The position numbers and the translations under genes were made by a program. Positions 37,501 through 51,752 of a stretch of 64,000 nt of DNA are shown here, piece after piece. Below the pieces are notes generated by a model, which was not told the origin of the DNA, did not search any database, and saw only the letters and a program-made list of their open reading frames with translations. The DNA is taken from positions 12,775,488 through 12,839,487 of the forward strand of contig CM049320.1 in NCBI GenBank assembly GCA_026874595.1, in the 5' to 3' direction. How positions within the stretch are numbered: the stretch's first letter is position 1; each line of letters starts with the position of its first letter. Source of the DNA: Sipunculus nudus (lineage: Eukaryota > Annelida > Sipuncula > Golfingiida > Sipunculidae).

Positions 37501-40500
37501 ATCTGGCCTAAAGTTGTTAGCTGCAAGAGTAGAAAAATCATCAGCCAAGGAATACCCTATCACTGATGTCAAACTTCGGAATTTCCTGTCTGTTACCATG
37601 CGAATGCCTTTTCAGTCACTACCCTAAGCAATCTAAACGTGCTTCATACACATGCGTATGAGCCTACATATATATGGAATCACTCTGAGAGAATGTACAA
37701 ATACTAAAATACATTCGCATACTAGCTGCATATTGTTATTGTTTTTTTTAATGTGTGCAGCAGTCTTGCATGTGTCTGCGTAGCACTAGCATTGTCCGTT
37801 GGCATGGGAGGGGCGCGAACCATGCCGGCCAACGTGTGGGGTGTGACATGTAGGAACACAGCGCTCATGCTGATCTGGAACTTTCTGGGTTGGTCGCTCT
37901 CTATGAGCGCGTGTCTTGTAATGTTCTTTGGGCATGTGTATTATGTATTGTTGGGTTCTGTCGATTGTTTGTGAAAAAGAAGTTTCTAGGCTTTAGGGTG
38001 AGAAGCTTTAAATTAGGGGCTGTGTCTTGAGCTGAGAGTGAGGAGAGAGAAATATTCCAGTGGGCATGGTAGAGTGTGAATCAGTTTTTGACCTATCTGA
38101 TAAATGCAGTAGTGTCAGGGATTCTACAAACTCTATGCAGATTTAGTGCGGCCTCTCTCCAGTTTACTTTCGGGATTATTACAAGAACTTCACTTTTGGA
38201 TTACAACAGATTGATTTTGTGATTGAATTGGACTATTATTCTCTGAGAAGATTTATGTGAACTGTTCATGTGGATTATACGTTTTCAAGGACTTGTTGTC
38301 GCTGTGACATTGGTGGTATCCAGGTACTGTACACTTTATTTATTATACTGTGTATTAATTGTATTGATTTACTGTTATAATGTTGTTATACTGTGTAACT
38401 GTATGGATTTAGTGTATTGTAATGTTAGGATTGTTTTAAGAATAAATTATAATTATTTGTTTACAAAAAACCACTGACTTATTTGTTCCCTTAGACATTT
38501 CACGCTGCCTAGTTTTACAGAATCTGATTTTTTATCTCCATAACAAAATTTATCATGCTCGTCAGGACTAGGTGACCTGTTGATATTAGGTTCCATAACA
38601 ATATGCAGTTGTACTGCATACAACATATGGAATGCTACCTTGAGACAGTTCTATGAGATATATAATCTTTCAAAGAACAAGGAAGAAGTGTGGTATTGTG
38701 AGGGGTTTATCACAGTATGTATCAATTGTATTGTGAGATATTATATCATTATCACATTCAAACATTGAATGTTTGTCAAAGCTTTGTAATCCTTTGTTCC
38801 ATTTGCCATTGAACAATATAGGACTAAATGGCATTTTTGCACTAAAGATATCTATTGAATTAAGAATTATGATAATGAACAGAAAAAAAAACCTGCAATT
38901 ACCATTAATATTTTGCATGATGTGCAAACTTTGGAGCAGCTCACCTATTCTGGATGCATTAGCAAAAAACAGAAAAGCAAAATTAATATAAAGCAATATG
39001 AGTAGAAAACAAGGTTACGTAGATTTAATTGTGGTTGGTGTTGCTTGGATGGTTGATTTTACATGCTGCAAGACTAATTATGTAATGCATCATATTGATG
39101 TAGACCTATCATAAAGTGCTGAGTTGGGTTGTTATAGGCAGGTTATCACCATAACCCTTAATAAGTAATGTTGCCACTCGGTCATACTAGGCCTCTATAT
39201 ACAGATACAGGAGAACCCACTCTTGCATTATGCAGTAGTTTTGGGGAATAGTTGGATCGATGAAATCTGCGGAACGCACCTTTCAGTTTTGAAGATGATC
39301 CCTGGGGGGATATTGATGCATTGTCCAAAGGACTCGTACACATAGCATCTTGCGTGGCTCATGTAGTGTGTCACTGGGCACATTTTTTACGAGACGTTTA
39401 AATAGTCTCAACTGTTGATGAAATGGTCTGATCATGTCATTGCCTTTGATTTTGAGTCTTGTTCCCTGAATAATGTAATGAAAAAATCCAAAAGGAGCAT
39501 TCTTGAGTTTGGGATTTTGTGTGAAATCAATTTGCTTGCATTTCAATGGTATTGTTTAAGAGCATGCCTGACCAAAGGTGAATTTTGTCTAGACTGTTAA
39601 AGACTGCTTTCATTGTACCAGTTGAACTTAGTATCCCCATAAAAGGAAGTTTACTGTCATTCAGTGTTTTCTTGTGGTAAAATTTGGCCACTGTTGAAAC
39701 AAATACCCATTGGATTGTTTCTTTGAACTGTCTTTTGTATTGTGTGACAAAAATTTATAACCTTGTTTTAAAATACTTCAATTAAAAAACCCTGAAAATT
39801 CAAGGCTTACTTTATTTGATGATTATGAATAATTTTATGATAATTTGTTCATGATTAACCAATCACATGTGAGCTATGGTCAGGTACAAATCTGTTTATT
39901 TGTATTACAGTGAAACCTCAATATTACGACTACCAAAAAGACCGCAATAAAGTGGTCATGTTTTCGAGGTGGTATTCTAAGTGAGATCTGATAGAAAGAG
40001 CAAAAAGAATTGGGACCAAAACAGTGGTCGTTATATTAAGGTGGTCACTAACCGAGGTTGTCATTAGGCGAGGTTTTTTACTTTACCGTAAAATTCAAAA
40101 CTTTTAACATAGTGGTTGAGAGGGAGGTTTTTGTATAGGAGCTGGTGGGAATTTGCTGCAATATTTTACTTGTACACAGCATTTATCAGCAGCTGTACCT
40201 GCAGATTCATACATTCACTTTTTCTCACTTTTACTGTCTCTCTTTTACTGTCTCACTTTTACTGTCTCACTTTTACTGTCTTTAATGTACTACTTTCTGC
40301 CTGTCTTTTTTTTTCTCGCATAATTCCCACTGGTCCATAATGCCTCTCTGTCCCTTCACTAGAGGTATTTCCTCATACCAGATTGTATGTTTTTATGATA
40401 TGACCAGCAGAATGTTTATGAAATATACTTCCTATACTGGATGGGGAAATCTGCATTACTGTGTAGGAAGGGGAGCGTCTGTTTTTAAACCCTTTTGAAT

Positions 40501-43500
40501 GGGGAGTGGGGGAGGGGCGGGGGTATGGACATCAACATATAAAACATACTAGGCAATGACTAGAAAAATGACAGGGATTATTAATATTAATATCTGTAAT
40601 AATGACATTGTGTTGACTTCACAAGGGTTCATAATTTGAGCATTTCCCTTAGAGGTTTAATCAGTCTCTAGGCAGACCTTGCAAAATAGATATTTGACAA
40701 GAAATGAAGTAATTACACCTCAGTTTGACATGTTCACATGGCAGAATGACATATTGGGTTCGTTTGATCATGTATGGAGCTTGCCAGCAGACAGTATTGA
40801 TTGCATGTTAATGTGTTTAAAAGTGTACAATCTCTGTCCTTGAATACTTTGCATGCATTTGTGTATAAAAAAAATCATTTACTGTCAGCAGAGTGATGGG
40901 TTTACTGTCCTATAAAATATGTACCCCTTGAACTGGGAGCTTTTAGAAGCCTGCACTGATAAACAGTTATAGTGTGTGTGACTCTGCATGCCCCACTCCT
41001 AGTCCATAAATTGAACACTTTCATGCTTGGTGGCACAGATAAAGCACATGTCAGAGTTGTTAAATCATTTATATCTACTCAGTATACCAGCTTATAGGAT
41101 GCCAGCAATACTATACATTTTTTTTTTTTACATAAAATTTTCCTTCCAGGGATTGAACACTACTTTGCAATCTTGGCATTTAACTTCCGGACTAAAAGTC
41201 ACAAGTTCACTCTTATATTGACATTGTACCTGAGTAATATCATCACAGGAATTTGATACATGACCTGATTGATATGACATGTTCTAGAATCCATCAGTAA
41301 CAGATTTCTACTGTTCACATTTAATAGAGATATCAATTGTAAATGAGGCATTGTTAGGTGTTTCAAAACTGTAAAATTTTACAGTTTTGTTAGGTGCTGT
41401 GGTGTTGCATTTTAGATTTAATCCGAGGTAACAGTCTTATTCTAACTTTGCCCAGGCAGCTTGACACGTTACCTGTTGAATAATTTTGATTAATCCATGA
41501 GGGTTTCCCTGTGTGGCAGTTAATCCAAGAAATTTGTTCATTTGGATGATATTGAGTGAGGGAGACCAAGTTCATTAAAAAGTTAAATTCCTCCTTTGGC
41601 CTTAACATTCTAAAGAAGAATTTCTTAGATCCTCAAGAGTTAGCCATGTTGATAGAGTATATTAATTTTCAGTCATATGACAGGGTTTCCACGGTCATCT
41701 GAAATCATTTATTTGATCTTGTATTTTAATAAGGTACTTCATAATTATGATGAAGAGGTCATCATGGTACCTGTATATATGCAGGAGTCAGTCATGTGAA
41801 TCTAATGACATGTCTGTAGCAAACCGTGGCGTAACAAGTTTTGCACGGTACCAAAAATGTGGGAGTCCTTGAGTAATGGTTTCTTGCTTTTGAGATGATG
41901 GGTGCATTCATGGAAAACAAATGCAGTGCAGGGAAGAGATCTTGATAAAGGCTGCAGTTACATAAAAACTGAAGAATTTAATCAGGAATAAATGTCTCAT
42001 GGAAATGTGTGCCAAGTCTTGCAGCAGAAGAAGGTGGCGGCATCTCACGGAAAGTGCAATCAAGAGGGGGTGAGCACGGCATCGGCTGACAGCATCCTAA
42101 GTGGAGCAAACAAACTGAAGACTGGGGTTTGATGAGTCAGAGTGGTTTTCTTCCATCTTCATTAAACCTGCCTAGAAGTCCCCGTCTCCTTGTTTCCACC
42201 TTTTTAAAAATAAAACGGCAGACGGGAAATTGAGCAAGTGAAGAACCTATTCTTAACAAGCACGCTTCCTGCAAACCCAACCCTCACCAGGGCTTAGTTG
42301 CTGTCAAGGAGGAATTTGAATGAGTTTAATTGCAAGTTTATCTTACAGTAAGATGGCTCTTGGGCTTGCTGGTGTTATTTGCATCTTTTGATGGGGTCAG
42401 TAGTGTTTGGTGAGGGTCTCTTGGACCAATATGGTAGACAGGCTGCCTCTAATCGTGTGCCATTATGACTCTCCCAGTAGGGGAAGTTTATCGACTGAAA
42501 CCACACAGCATCAATTTTCTGTCACACATGAGCGTTATTGGATAGAAATGGGATGAGCTTTGTGCTGCCATCGCAAGATTACAGTGGGACATGGTCCTTT
42601 GTGGCAAGCAATGTATTGATCAGTGTGCACGCATGCCGATCTGACCCTTGACCCCTACTGGCGTGAGATTATCAAGGAGTTCTATTATTTAGCATCTATG
42701 GCACCTAGGGGATAACCACCCCGGCTAGTGAGCTTAATTGATAATGTTATTAAGATTGGATAGGCGACAGGGGCAGACAAACGAACAAGCCAGCAGTGTG
42801 GACTCCCTTGAACAAAGAGAGGAGTGTGGCTGGCTGTGATTGGCAGGGTGTGGAGGATTTTCAGGTGGCCTCCCAGGAGAAGATGCTGCTATTAGGGCTA
42901 CAGGTTAGTGAGCTTGTGAAACTAACCTCAGGGCAAATCCACCCCTGGGTTAATATCAGGGGTGCATGCAGGGCGCCAGGGTCATCACCATGGTAACCAT
43001 ATGAAGGCGAGACTAATTGCAGAAGATGCAGCTCATGTCTTGTTTTTAGATCAGATCTGTTGCATCCACTGGCATCTGTTTTGTCTGCCTCCTTTGTCTG
43101 GTCATCTCTTCCTTTTTATGGCCATTTTAATTTCTTACTTCTAACTTGTTCTTGAATCATGTTTTGTCATAAATACCACTTTGTAACATAAGAACTTAAA
43201 AAGGTAAAAAGTGGAGCAGACTGTGGTTGATTTCAGTGTACCGGTATAACTTAATAACAGGTCAAATATATTTCTCAATATTTGTTACTAAATAAAGTCC
43301 AGTTATTAAGAATTTTCAGCTCTTGTACAGTTAAAAGTAATTTCTTAGGTAGGCATGTACACATTTAGCAGTGCAGTCTCTTGAACAGGAAGAGTCCTGT
43401 GACATGTTAAAAGTAGGCATATATACTTCATTCACCAAATTTGTTGCACTTTGGCACCTTGAGACAACATTCTACTTATGGTGGTTAAGGACAACAATTA

Positions 43501-46500
43501 CTTTACACAGGTAAATGATCGTACATCAAGAACCAAGATAAGACTACTACCAGGATACTTCTGGATGACCTTAACGACTTCTACAGGTAGACATTAAATA
43601 AGATATATTGGAGCTAAAACGTATGTACAGCACAGCATTCTGATGTCTGTTGAAAGCACAAACAACTGACTTTGAATCTCTACCAGATAACACATCATAT
43701 ATGGCCCCTACGGATGATTCCATGGCCTGTTTGTGGCACTGTTTATTGAGGGTGGATGAAGCCAGCTAGTAGATGAGGATGGGAAGCTGGTATAAGTAAT
43801 ATTAAGCCCTTTGGATATCAGATTTTCTGTGTATGGGGGTACCAGTAATACTGAAGTAATAACCTATGATCAAGACAGCAGATGTACTCAGGTAATCTGT
43901 TAGGATCCCACAGTTTTGCCATTGACTGATGCTTATGCAGGGATTGAACCTGGGACCTTCAGCTAGAGTCATGCACTGTGAGCTCAAGCTACATCCTACC
44001 CCATTTACCTGACATATATATCATGTCAGTCTACCTCGTAATCCTGACACATGTTATTCTTCCCCTTTTACCTGACACGTATTAAGTCCCTACCCCTTTA
44101 CCTAACATTATATGTCATCCTACCCCCTTTACCTGACATATGTCATCGTTACCCAATTACCTGACACCCATGTTATCCTATCCCTTTTACCTGTCACATA
44201 TTAAGTCCCAACCCCCTTTTCCTGACATATCCAGTTATCCCCCTGGGATTTAAAAAATATTCTCCTCTTTTTTCTGAAGAAAGTAACAACAGCCAGACAT
44301 TCTTCACATGATATCCTTGGATTGCTTGGACATAATGATTAATAAGCTGTTATTAAAAAAAGTCTGTATGCGTGCCCCCGCGTATGCCGTGCGCCAGTGA
44401 TTTCATCCATGGAAACCCCCCCCTGCCGATACAAAGCCGGCCGAGTAAAACACGGGCCAGGCAAACCTTGCATACAACACACCTTAGCCGACCCATGTAC
44501 CAAGAAAATATATATTTGTGGCCTGGTTCTTTAGAGAACTGTTCGAATATCACATCTGGAATATTTTGTTAATTTTGTTTCTTTTTCATTAACTTGTCAA
44601 TGTGATCCACCAAGCTTATCAGGTACAATTAGAGTAGGGTACTAGTCTATGCCAATCTCGGACATCCAATCATTTGACGGCAATGTAGGTCAATGAAGGC
44701 AGACCAAGTCGCACCATAACATATCCAACAAAGCTGATTGGCTAAATGTTCAGAAAGACCTCAGCCGGGAACCACGTGCAATGAATGAAAAAGTGGGAGA
44801 GAAGGGAAAGAAGCGACTAAACAAAAATGTCTGATCTGGCAATATTTTATTTTAACCATCTCTGAAATACTCTTGTCAAAGTGACGACTGCAAGTAATTT
44901 TCATTTTGTCACGGCGGTAATTCCCTTGTCAATGACGATCGTGACGAGTGGCAGCAGGAACACTGCATATCATATCATTGTACCCCATTAACCTGACACA
45001 TTTTATCATACCCTTTTTACCTGACACATATATCAAGTCCCCACCCTTTACCTGACATTATGTCATCCTACCCCATTTACCTGACACACGTTATCCTACC
45101 CCTTTAACCTGACACATATGTCATGTCCCCACCCCCTTTACCTGACATATCATGTTATCGTACCCCATTTACCTGACACATAATTCATGTTGTTGTATGG
45201 TATTACATAGTTTTGTTTCAGCTGCTGCTACAGTATAGCTATCCTAGTTTTATTCCCCACTTTTTGTAAATGAAGGAAGGATTTTACGGTGATAAGGAAG
45301 TACCTAAGGGGACTCAATTCACCATACAGTCTTATAGTCTTATCACAATGTTTTCTTCCTGTGTAAGGTCTTCTTAATTTGCATGATCTTAGATGACTGA
45401 CAGCCTCACATCATTGACAGGAAGGCTAACATGCTAGATCCCATACAATATTGATGACTACAATCAGAACCTCTGGCCTTAAGGCAGGGAGGGAGGGGGT
45501 GTAAGAAATTTTGGTTTACATTTATCTTCACCTCTAATTTGAAGGGAAACTTGCAATTAGGACAGTTATGGAACGACGCATGTGTGTAATGAGGCAAATG
45601 GTCATCTTGTTTCACATGTAATTTTCTTTCTCATGGTCTCCTGGAGAGATTGAATTGCTGTCAATAATGATTAGCTGTGTTCCACGGGCCTCGGTGGCTG
45701 AATGAGTGACAGGCTTCATCGTGTGGTCCCAGAAATAATTAAATCTCACGATTTATTGTTGATGTTCAGCACCATTTAAAATGGGATCATTTGCAAATAC
45801 ATTATGTGCAGTACAGATGAGCTGTATAAAACATTAAACCCGCAAGATCTTTATGTATCAGAGCTTCAGTGACCTTTGCTGAAGTCATCCCTAGTAATCT
45901 TTACTGATTACATGATAGGAGAGGATAGTATTGCAGCTATAGGAACTGTTGAAATTAAAATTTCTCCCAAACATGATTGCTTCTCAGCCCAGTTGTTTTT
46001 TAAGTATGAGCCAAATTTCTTATTAGTCTCTTGTGGTTTCCTTCAAGATTTGTTCTTGACCATACCAGCACACTAAGTACTCAGAGCAAGAGCACATTAA
46101 AAACATGATTGTTTCTTAGCCCAGATCTATACAGTTTACTAGATCAGCAATCAGTACTCTTTGTATTATTAGTATTTCATTGGATCATTCCAGCAAAGCC
46201 CATTTTAATAAAATTACTTCATTTAAAATCTCTTTTATATCCAGGATTTTTGAGTTTGCCCTCATATATTTCATACTTGTGAAACAGTTATGGTAAATAT
46301 TAAATGAAAAATTGTAAAAATTTATTAATAAATCATAAATCCCCTGTGAAAGTGTGAATTTTAAGGGATGCTGCTTTTAAAAGGAGTTAAGTCAAGTTAT
46401 GACCCAAGAAATATGTTCCAAATAATTAGAATGTTACTTTATTTCTACCTGTCAGGAGATGAGTTGTTTATGGAGATCTTGTCAGGTACAATATCAATAA

Positions 46501-49500
46501 AGGCCACTTCATTTTCCGGTTGGGTAAATGTGGTTTTTAAACTACAAAGAGACCCTAATTATAGAGCAATGTGTCATGGTTGTGTTTTGCACTTTGAGAT
46601 CGCACCACAACAATACAAGATAAGTCATGTTGAGAATAGCTATGGAAAAAGAACGTGTTACACCACATGGGAGCCCTCAGGACAAACTGGCCTGTTCCAA
46701 TAACTTGTCCCGCAATGGTCATTTTGAACGTTGTGGGACACTCATTTGGGACATGATTATGTGACCAAGGTTTCATGATCCACAGACACTACCATCAGTG
46801 CAGCCCCTCCTTTGGGTCTTTTAACTCTAGAGACAGCCATATTGACAGTGTCACTTGCATTAGGCACACCTTGGGAATAGTTACCCTGTCATGGTCCTGT
46901 TAGACCAGGGATTTGTATCTCTTTTTTATTTGGATCATTCTGTTCAAAGACTCCGTTAATAGTGCTGGACATGTACCTGTGGTTTCTTTTAGTACTCTTC
47001 TCTGATCAGGTATATATATGATATATAATTAATATATATACTATCACCTTGGAGAGTATCGCAGTCTTGTCTGTCGATCTGTTTGTATATCTGCCTATTT
47101 GTCTGCATGTGAAAATAAAACTAAGAAAGCACAGTCCCATTTTAAAGTTTTACACAAGGTACATGTTAGACTCTACAATATCTTGTTTCCTACTAACACA
47201 TGGTCCCGATCCAGAATTCAGACTTAGTAATTGACAGGGTAAAAAATAGTAATGACATTATGTTGTTCCCCATTCAAGGGTTGAAGTTCCTTGACTGTCT
47301 TGTTTGCATTGCAAACAGTTTTAAAAGTCCACAGTGTTATGTATTTTAATAGTTACATATGGGGAAAGTATTTTATATTTGACACTTCAAGGTCTTAGTG
47401 ATCACCTACTTGATGCAAGGTCATTGGAAGAACCACTGGAGTTGAGGATCAAGTGCACTGGGGACATCCGTTCAGCATCACTTTGCATCCCAAAGGAAGG
47501 CCATCAGCATATTTAGATAATTGTGTTCATTTGTTAAGTTTTGATCTTATGCTTGTTTATATCACTACAACAAGAGCATGAATTACCAGAAACAAGCCTG
47601 GTGTCCCTCTGTACCTAGCACACTGGTCCCTGTAAGGCTCTCTGGTATAGGTTTTATTGCAGAGGACCCATGTTATGTACAATTAAACACAGATGCTAGC
47701 CAGCACTTGAAGCTTTCTGGGGGCCATGCTAGATCATGTCATATGGGCAGTTCTTCTGCTGGAATGTTAATTATAATGAAGGTAAATGTGACAGTTATTT
47801 TAGTCTGCTCAGCCACTGTCTTACTTTTTCCACATCTGCACGTATTCATTCATTCTTAATTGATAAGGATGGGCTGAGACACAACTGACATCAAGTATTT
47901 TCCATTCCTGTTGATAGAGTCAGTGTGTAGAGATTCCATGTGTTTTGATAACATTGTTTGGTGGGATCTAATTTGTGCCCACTGTGAATGTTTCTGATTG
48001 TAAATGATTTCTTACAAAACGTTCCACATTCCTACCTATTACATGATCATTTTAACTTTGATCATATTCACTTGACATATCTTTTATTGTCAGATGTAAT
48101 TCACTGTTGGTCTCTAAACATGAATACCCAACCCCTTGAGTTTGGCCCTGTACTGTCATTAACACAAGTTGTCACATACCAGAGTCTTTGCTGTGGTTCC
48201 TCTTAATATGTATGAGGTCATATTGTGGGGTCAGTTTTTGTCATGCTGCTAACACTGTACAGAGAGCCCTCTTGGTGGGTTGTTATGTTTGAAGTGCTAA
48301 GGGCACTCATGAGATAATACAGTTGCTTTTTACCTGGTTCTCAAGTAGTGAGCTGGCTTTGTGGGTTCAGTGCCAATGCACAGTCACGTAATCTGGAAAG
48401 GAGTTGACAGGTGGCGGGATATTTCCTGAGAATGATAGAAAGCAAAGACTTGTGGTAACATGGTATACACTGTATATACACATCGACTTGTGTAACATGT
48501 AAATATGTGACATAGTAACTCAAAACTGGTTACCACAGTTTCTGCCATTGGTATCAGATAGTGACAATATTGCCATGGATACCCCATTAAACATTGGTAC
48601 CATAGTTACCACAGCACTTCCACAATGGTTGTGAACACTTGAAAATTGTTTACCATAGCAACAACTTCCAAAGTTTATCTCCACATATCCATAGGTGGAG
48701 ATCTGTGACTGTTGTATGACAGTTACAAGTAGTCTAGTTACTGTTACCTAAGTTACTCTCTGAGGGTTACACTTAGTTAAGTATAAGTGTCACTGTCAGG
48801 GACTTAAGATGTAACCATAGTTACTACCATGTTCATTGTTACCATAGTTACCCCTAAGGTCATGATACTGTAGTATAGTTAGTTGCCATAGTTCCTACCA
48901 TAGTAAGCATAGTTCTTTTTTATTTATTATGGTTGTATACAAGTACTAACTCAGTATCATAAGTTGCCAGAACTAATTCACAATTTTCCAAAATCTCGAA
49001 AACATTAATATAATATTCATGTGATAATAACTTTATAAGATTAATGCAAGTTTCCAACAGTGCTCGGATATTGTAAAAGTGTCCTTTTGTACTTATTATT
49101 TTTGCAGATTTTCTTCGTAAAAGTATCAGCAATTCTTCATCAAAGAGGAATGTTCCTTGAAGAGCATCTGATACCATTTTGATCAGGATTGTGCAGGTCT
49201 TGTCAGCAAGCCATGTGCCTAAATACCTATATTGAAATCCTTCATGCATCATTAGTCATAGTTCACATAGATTCTAAGGTTTGTGTGAAAAATATACTGA
49301 CTGCATGTGTGTTGTTATACTTCAGATTTAATTATACAACTGGAGAGGCATTGACACTACCCAGACTGCTCCTAGCAATGAGGGTTCAAATCCATTGACC
49401 AAAGTAAAATTAGGATTATACATATACTTGATCTACTCCTGGTTAACAAGTCTCTGATGTGAGCTGTTGGCTCTTTAAAGGCCACTGGTCAGTAGAGCTA

Positions 49501-51699
49501 AGGTCAATATTTAAATAGTAGATCCCAGGGGGTAGCAATGGGTTCTCCAATACCAAATGATAATACTGCTTATAGGTCAACTGTTGAAGAGAAATACATT
49601 AGCTGCTTTGTAAACTTGTTTCCTTCTGGTACTCTGGGAACTTGGTATTATATGCCCTCTACATTTGTTTGGTGTACCTCAAGGCTATTGGAGTCATACT
49701 TAAGGGTTTGGTTCTGGCTGGACAGAAAGGAAGGCCATCAGATATGATATTTATATTGTGTATTAAAACCCCCATGTTTAAGAGCTCCCCACACCTGTAG
49801 GTAAGCTATGTTTATTAAGCCAGGATCTTTGTCTGAAATTAATATTGATCAACAAACAGCTTGCTCTTTCATATGCAGGGACCTGGTTAACTTTGGTTTC
49901 ATTTAGGCAACCCTTGTTCAACTTGTTGCTGTTATTTACACAGCCTACTATAGTGTTCAACTTGCGGTAAGATTCATACTACCAGTACACTGAAATATAG
50001 AATTTAGAATTACACAGATCAGTATATTAAAACCTTCCCATCATTATCTGTCACTAAGACAAGTATATATATTTTAGTACTGCACTCTTGTCGGGTTTAT
50101 CAAGTAAGTAGGAATAGATTAATAAGACTTCAGGTCTTGTCTATAATACAGTGACTTTTTATGTAGCACTAAACATAAAATGCAATCAAGGACCTTTGAA
50201 GATACATACTGAAGCATGATAAAAGAGTAACTGTGTGTTAATAATGGAACAGAATATAAATTAAAGGTGTGTATACATAAAGCATGTTAATATCAGCTGA
50301 GCACATTGGTATTATGCAAGTACAAACGCCCATGAGATCTTACAATCTGCCACTGGCCTATACTATACTCTGAATTTTCCCGCATTCACTTTTTTTCCAC
50401 AAAAAATGTGTAGTTCTTTTGGTAATGGTGTAATTTAGTCTTCAGGGGGACAGTGTTGCTTCTTCCACACAGAAGCTTCACCCTTTGACTTGGTAAGAAA
50501 TAAAGGCTGACACAACAGCCTTGTATTATAATCAATTAAATAATTGATATAAATATCTGTTAATTTGGTACGAGTGCAACTATGTTTCAAAACAGGCCGG
50601 ACTACACCCTTGCTTAAAACTCCCTGGTTCCAGAATTCTGGTAAAAAATAAACCTGAGACAAGTAGTATATTAAATTCAACATGATGTAGAGTACATTTT
50701 CTTGTCACTTCTGATAAAGCAAAAATATAGAAAATGTATATATTAAGTGTTGGCGCTGCACATGTAGCACAGAAAATATATAAAATGAGTCATAAATGTG
50801 TAACAAAACCTTTCTGTTGCACAGTGATGGCTCTTCTGGTTATGCAAAAAATCCTACAGTGTTTTTTATCGCTATTCAGAATAAAACTGATGATATGAAA
50901 ATTCTTACTTTTTGAAAATGTGTACAAAATCGACTAGGACTACTAGAGTGTGAGGTATGGTGATTATGTCTAGTAGCTGATAGTGTGATGCTGAGTATTA
51001 TGGGATATAACTCCTGGAGAGTGGCTTACCGTTAATGCAACAAACCCTGTGCAGCCTGCTTGGGTAATGGGCAAACAAATAGGTTATGAATTTCATTAGC
51101 AGCCACAGGAAGGAACGAGCAGTGATGCCCATGAAGCCTCACATGCAAGCCTTAAGAGGGCTCAGCACTGTAGCTTGTAATTATCTGACTGTAACTGTCA
51201 CCCTGTCGGTCCCAACCATGCACGCCCAGATGAGTTATTAATAGATAATAACGGTGTGGGACCCTCCTCTCTCAGGCGGTGGGTGTCCAATACAATGGAT
51301 GGCCATTGTAATGATGCCTGCTTACTCAGGCCTTGTGAAAACAGTGCTGCCCCCTGTTATTAAGTGGGCTCCCTTGTATACATCTCAGTTTTCCTCAGTT
51401 TTGGGACCAAATATTATCTGTTTTGGTTGCGTAAATCAGATTTTCATGAAAACCCATGAACCTAGCTTTGTCACTGTGATATCAGTCTGGGGATACTATT
51501 TTTGCATAAATGTGGTTACAGTTGAACCATTCTTTGTTTACATACTGATAAATCAAGTGATAAATATTGAGTCCAAAATTTTTTTTATAAAATTTAGTCA
51601 TGAGAAATTACCCTAATTTTTTTTTTGGCTGTTTCCCATGTGAGGCTTTTTAAGGACTTATTCAGGTCAAGAAAACAAAGAAAATTACATATATTTTCA

Positions 51700-51752
<53 letters not shown>

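Noticed and set aside
37753-37974. 73-codon hydrophobic open frame with an apparent signal-like start
   Set aside because: Overlaps the possible LTR edge; no family resemblance, and hydrophobic runs are common in T-rich DNA.
43930-44000. Functional tRNA gene on the minus strand
   Set aside because: B box is perfect, but acceptor and anticodon stems do not form convincingly; a SINE head fits better.
44005-45185. CRISPR-like spaced repeats
   Set aside because: Units are contiguous imperfect tandem repeats without unique spacers, in a eukaryotic intron.
46368-46703. 111-codon open frame in intron 3
   Set aside because: No recognisable domain, no splice logic, AT-driven composition.
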